From: an uncultured Clostridia bacterium
GTDB taxonomy: Bacteria; Bacillota; Clostridia; Oscillospirales; CAG-272
Assembly (NCBI GenBank): GCA_937895775.1
Contig: CALBLD010000220.1
Span: forward strand, 1 to 5,417
Direction of reading: 5' to 3'
DNA: 5,417 nucleotides
Shown here: piece by piece, positions 4,801-5,417 of the stretch
Numbering within the stretch: position 1 is the first letter of the stretch
How the letters are laid out: each line of letters begins with the position of its first letter
Made by a program: the position numbers and the translations under genes
The notes under the pieces: model-generated
Told to the model about the DNA's origin: nothing
Database searches by the model: none
Seen by the model: only the letters and a program-made list of their open reading frames with translations

Positions 4801-5417
4801 GCGTCCCCGGGTATCAGTCTGTCGCCGTCGGCAAGAGTACCCTCTTCAAGGCTCCATTCGTCGCAGAAAGTCAGAATACCGTCATATTCCTTTGTCAGAC
4901 CGCCTGTCTTTACCGTTATCTCCCTTTGGGTAACAGTCAGCCTTCCGCAAACGATGTTCAGATCGTATCTGTCGGTCACGTCCCTGCCGCTCATATCGGT
5001 TATCATGACGGACGGAGTGTTTTCGACATCGCCGACCCGTGTCAGCGAGCCGCTGACAGAAACCGAAAGCCTGTTGTTTTCGGCAACACTGCCCGCCGTT
5101 ATCTCCCATGCCGCCGATCCGAGCGGCAATCCGTCGTACACCTTTTCCGCCGACGATGCGGTAATTTCAAGCGGACGTGCAAGCACCGACAGTCTGCCCT
5201 CTTCGATATTTACGTCATACGACGACGTCATATCCCTGCCGTCGGCTGACAGTATCCTGAATGATTTGACAGTAACAGCACGGTCATCTGTCGCATATTC
5301 GGGCAGATCAAGCAGGACATCGGTCAACCTGTCGCCGTCAGCCAGATCGGACGCTGTAACCGAAACCGTGTCGGGGTCGATCCTGTCGCCGTAACAGGGC
5401 GAACTGTCGCCGACCGA
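1833..5417 (-). CDS. Large surface protein: YDG repeats, transglutaminase-like domain, C-terminal membrane anchor (N-terminus outside window)
   Basis: The frame stays open from the TAA at 1833-1835 to the window edge, giving 1194 visible residues; the true start lies beyond 5417 (TTG at 5325-5327 is an internal Leu codon). Residues are numbered from the edge. 1-82: diverged repeat. 83-418: four YDG-type repeats of 82-87 residues with cores KVYDG, KEYDG, KVYDA, KHYDG and a second motif G-x-D-V-T/S-x-x-Y. 421-452: Gly/Asn/Gln linker. 453-640: region with a YGDYVPTTGKWRDAP segment typical of bacterial TgpA-like proteins before the enzyme domain. About 650-742: transglutaminase-like domain with Cys682 (GICSHFSS), His723 (NDAHGWVEV) and Glu739 (WIPVEVTP). 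763-850 and 973-1058: two more repeats (KVFDG, KQFDG), each followed by a module with an acidic loop. 1155-1177: membrane helix, then a 17-residue Arg-rich tail. The bulk must lie outside the cell, anchored at the C-terminus. YDG/MBG-like repeats are known from adhesin-like proteins; the enzyme domain could crosslink or hydrolyse peptides. Substrate unknown. Confidence 0.95.
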   Translation of the reverse strand, partial: SVGDSSPCYGDRIDPDTVSVTASDLADGDRLTDVLLDLPEYATDDRAVTVKSFRILSADGRDMTSSYDVNIEEGRLSVLARPLEITASSAEKVYDGLPLGSAAWEITAGSVAENNRLSVSVSGSLTRVGDVENTPSVMITDMSGRDVTDRYDLNIVCGRLTVTQREITVKTGGLTKEYDGILTFCDEWSLEEGTLADGDRLIPGDAPRFWRAGKYRNTISFAVSNRSDEDVSECYKFVYDYGFISIAKRKLTVRTGSATKVYDAVALICAEYKIVSGSLVRGETLSFTDAWQIDVGTKPNIPSGYMVSTNASGTFETVSACYDITYEAGSLTVTPLRVHIVTGSEKKHYDGTPLTCTRYSTTPHMPTGDLIHMFDVAEQTEVGSCPNTFVPVVYRSGRDVSANYEFIFTYGTLTVLPPIPGQDGQGGNQGGNQGGNQGGNQGGNQGGGNGGSADIDPSVMKKLDGIDSDPQKLGWITSDTAGRAYLRYMSYGDYVPTTGKWRDAPTYNGEFGAKVLYLLGELLGEGNGACTAGISLIGEPRNMFVFPTIVSPLFEATESGIPWINGFADNGYGIYTYKLTFINYGDLNRLLSMIEKIGEKNEIDAEYRDFVYANYLGVPEKHREMFGRFAAMSGIDKMSGYDQIRGVAEFIRGAAEYSSRFSYPDDVDPIIYFMTEAKKGICSHFSSSAVLMFRTLGIPARLVTGYAVDTNGGEKTITSNDAHGWVEVFVDGVGWIPVEVTPSLFDVGNVGNFGDGYVGMGRWDIKIDSGSATKVFDGTPLTPSEPSLVSGKLYDGDRIVFDGVIISGRQLYVGKSSIYINKKPRIVDKNGNDVTAYYRIMMNGKLTVTTNEYAEDDLMYLGNTKKLPDIAGIFPGIAVGIDRFKLSQSTGNVIINGDSVYAFAAGRDLVSLSCDLDGNGSPEYTISLNCTVRRFEGVTASDMSADEAIRTGSVDPTNRTLTRVRGDDGRDYIYLAVAMADAEKQFDGEVLSRDLARIISGALRDGDMMSVKGGSFITYVGTVPNVCGGIAITDKYGNDVTRDYIITVYAGELKVLQTELPVKNSGITLPVDGSCYLGAIKLSDKVGAFPMRFRFVPGSGKAGIVGKRLNGIEIGDGKLTVMHDPIDVNGDGTPEYFGGSVDLPVDIVGNKKPFPTGAVCIAAGVPLIAAGLALVLFRRPIRVRVRSGRRRRRR
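1887..1955 (-). other. C-terminal transmembrane anchor of the surface protein
   Basis: Residues 1155-1177 of the visible fragment (PTGAVCIAAGVPLIAAGLALVLF) read here in two pieces: PTGAVCIAAGVP then LIAAGLALVLF. They form one uninterrupted hydrophobic stretch, followed at once by RRPIRVRVRSGRRRRRR to the stop. The basic tail is a strong stop-transfer signal, so the N-terminal 1150 residues face outward. There is no LPxTG box. Confidence 0.88.
1968..2237 (-). repeat. Acidic-loop module, second copy
   Basis: Residues about 1061-1150. It ends with DVNGDGTPEY (1127-1136; 2010-2039), a D-x-N-G-D-G loop of the kind that binds calcium in EF-hand-like and dockerin/VCBS-type loops. It resembles the module at 2592-2861 in order and spacing: a short beta-like stretch, about 25 residues, then the acidic loop followed by PEY. 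Calcium binding is inferred, not shown. Confidence 0.55.
2244..2501 (-). repeat. YDG-type repeat 6
   Basis: Residues 973-1058, with core EKQFDG (Phe in place of Tyr), a GALRDGDMM segment matching the G-x-L-x-x-G-D motif of the other units, VGTVPN, and GNDVTRDY near the end, closing with AGELKVL. Same order of motifs as the N-terminal repeats. Confidence 0.8.
2592..2861 (-). repeat. Acidic-loop module, first copy
   Basis: Residues about 853-942. It contains DLDGNGSPEY (915-924; 2646-2675), the counterpart of DVNGDGTPEY in the later module, preceded by GNVIINGDSVYAF. It follows YDG repeat 5 just as the second copy follows repeat 6. Boundaries are approximate. Confidence 0.55.
2868..3131 (-). 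repeat. YDG-type repeat 5
   Basis: Residues 763-850, directly after the transglutaminase-like domain. It shows SGSATKVFDGTPLTP, SGKLYDGDRIVFDG, VGKSS, GNDVTAYY and NGKLTVT in the same order as the N-terminal units. SGSATKVFDG is closely similar to TGSATKVYDA of repeat 3, which shows shared ancestry across the enzyme domain. Confidence 0.85.
3192..3470 (-). other. Transglutaminase-like (papain-type fold) catalytic domain
   Basis: Residues about 650-742. Cys682 (codon 3372-3374) opens a helix, KKGICSHFSSSAVLMFRTLG, followed by the family hallmark GIPARLVTGY. His723 (3249-3251) is in DAHGWVEVF, and the third position is Glu739 (3201-3203) in GWIPVEVTP where many members have Asp. All expected catalytic positions are present, so an active enzyme is plausible. 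Bacterial members may act as transglutaminases or as cysteine peptidases; the sequence cannot tell which. Confidence 0.88.
4062..4157 (-). repeat. Asn-Gln-Gly-Gly linker encoded by 12-bp tandem repeats
   Basis: Residues 421-452 form a Gly/Asn/Gln linker whose core is five NQGG units in a row (4077-4136), each coded by 12 bp, flanked by DGQGG and GNGGS. The units differ at third codon positions (GGT, GGA, GGC; CAA and CAG), so they are not fresh identical copies. The segment is a flexible hinge separating the N-terminal repeats from the enzyme region. All changes of unit number would keep the frame. Confidence 0.93.
4164..5171 (-). repeat. Block of four YDG-type repeats
   Basis: Four units at residues 83-165 (4923-5171), 166-249 (4671-4922), 250-336 (4410-4670) and 337-418 (4164-4409). 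Each begins with a beta-like stretch such as ITVKTG, then KxYDG/A, a G-x-L-x-x-G-D/E segment, VG/GxxxN, G-R-D-V-T/S-x-x-Y (weaker in the second and third), and closes with G-x-L-T-V. Core tyrosines are at 94, 178, 262 and 349, a spacing of 84-87. The pattern fits the YDG/MBG group of repeats in bacterial surface proteins. Confidence 0.88.
5172..5417 (-). repeat. Diverged YDG-type repeat at the window edge
   Basis: Visible residues 1-82. The second half matches the other units well (LADGDRL, SADGRDMTSSYDVN, EEGRLSVL), but the core reads SPCYGDR instead of KxYDG. It is close to full length, so only a few residues lie beyond the edge; further repeats probably precede it. Confidence 0.7.

Noticed and set aside
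5325..5327. TTG as the start codon of the large reverse-strand gene
   Set aside because: The frame stays open for 30 more codons to the edge, those codons continue the repeat pattern (LADGDRL), and no RBS lies before the TTG.
4762..5394. Forward-strand Ser/Pro-rich open frame of 210 codons
   Set aside because: It is antisense to the YDG repeats; its composition is the complement of repeat codons and no promoter or RBS supports it.

Overview
The window looks like a chromosomal stretch from a Bacillota (Clostridia-type) bacterium. Three things support this: the strong AGGAGG-type ribosome binding sites, the near-consensus sigma-A promoters (TTGAAA-17-TATAAT and TTGAGT-17-TATAAT), and a gene set of a kind usually met in anaerobic gut Clostridia (a small two-helix membrane protein and a very long repeat-bearing transglutaminase-like surface protein). 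Base composition looks intermediate (roughly half GC by eye, not computed), which would fit Oscillospirales or Christensenellales relatives better than low-GC clostridia. This placement is inference. I see no tRNA, rRNA, CRISPR array or mobile element.

Layout. At the left edge (28-65) is a rho-independent terminator, presumably closing a gene outside the window. A consensus promoter (89-117) and RBS then lead into a forward gene (149-1207) for a 352-residue cytoplasmic protein with an HExxH zinc-protease motif and a probable downstream glutamate ligand. A second promoter and RBS (1268-1317) drive a short forward gene (1327-1680) for a 117-residue protein with two membrane helices. A long bidirectional hairpin terminator (1778-1827) separates this from the convergent third gene.

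The rest (1833-5417, reverse strand) is one open frame that runs off the right edge: 1194 residues of a large exported protein whose N-terminus is not visible. In protein order it has a diverged YDG-type repeat, four clear YDG repeats, an Asn-Gln-Gly-Gly linker coded by 12-bp tandem repeats, a preceding domain plus a transglutaminase-like domain (Cys/His/Glu), then two copies of a [YDG repeat + module with an acidic D-x-D/N-G-x-G loop] pair, and finally a C-terminal membrane helix with an arginine-rich tail.

The three genes do not form an operon: the first two each have their own promoter and the third faces them. Nothing ties them into one pathway. The large surface protein is the most unusual object. 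I do not see a clearly new multi-gene system here; the novelty is in its domain architecture, including matched cysteine pairs inside repeats and acidic loops in a duplicated C-terminal unit.
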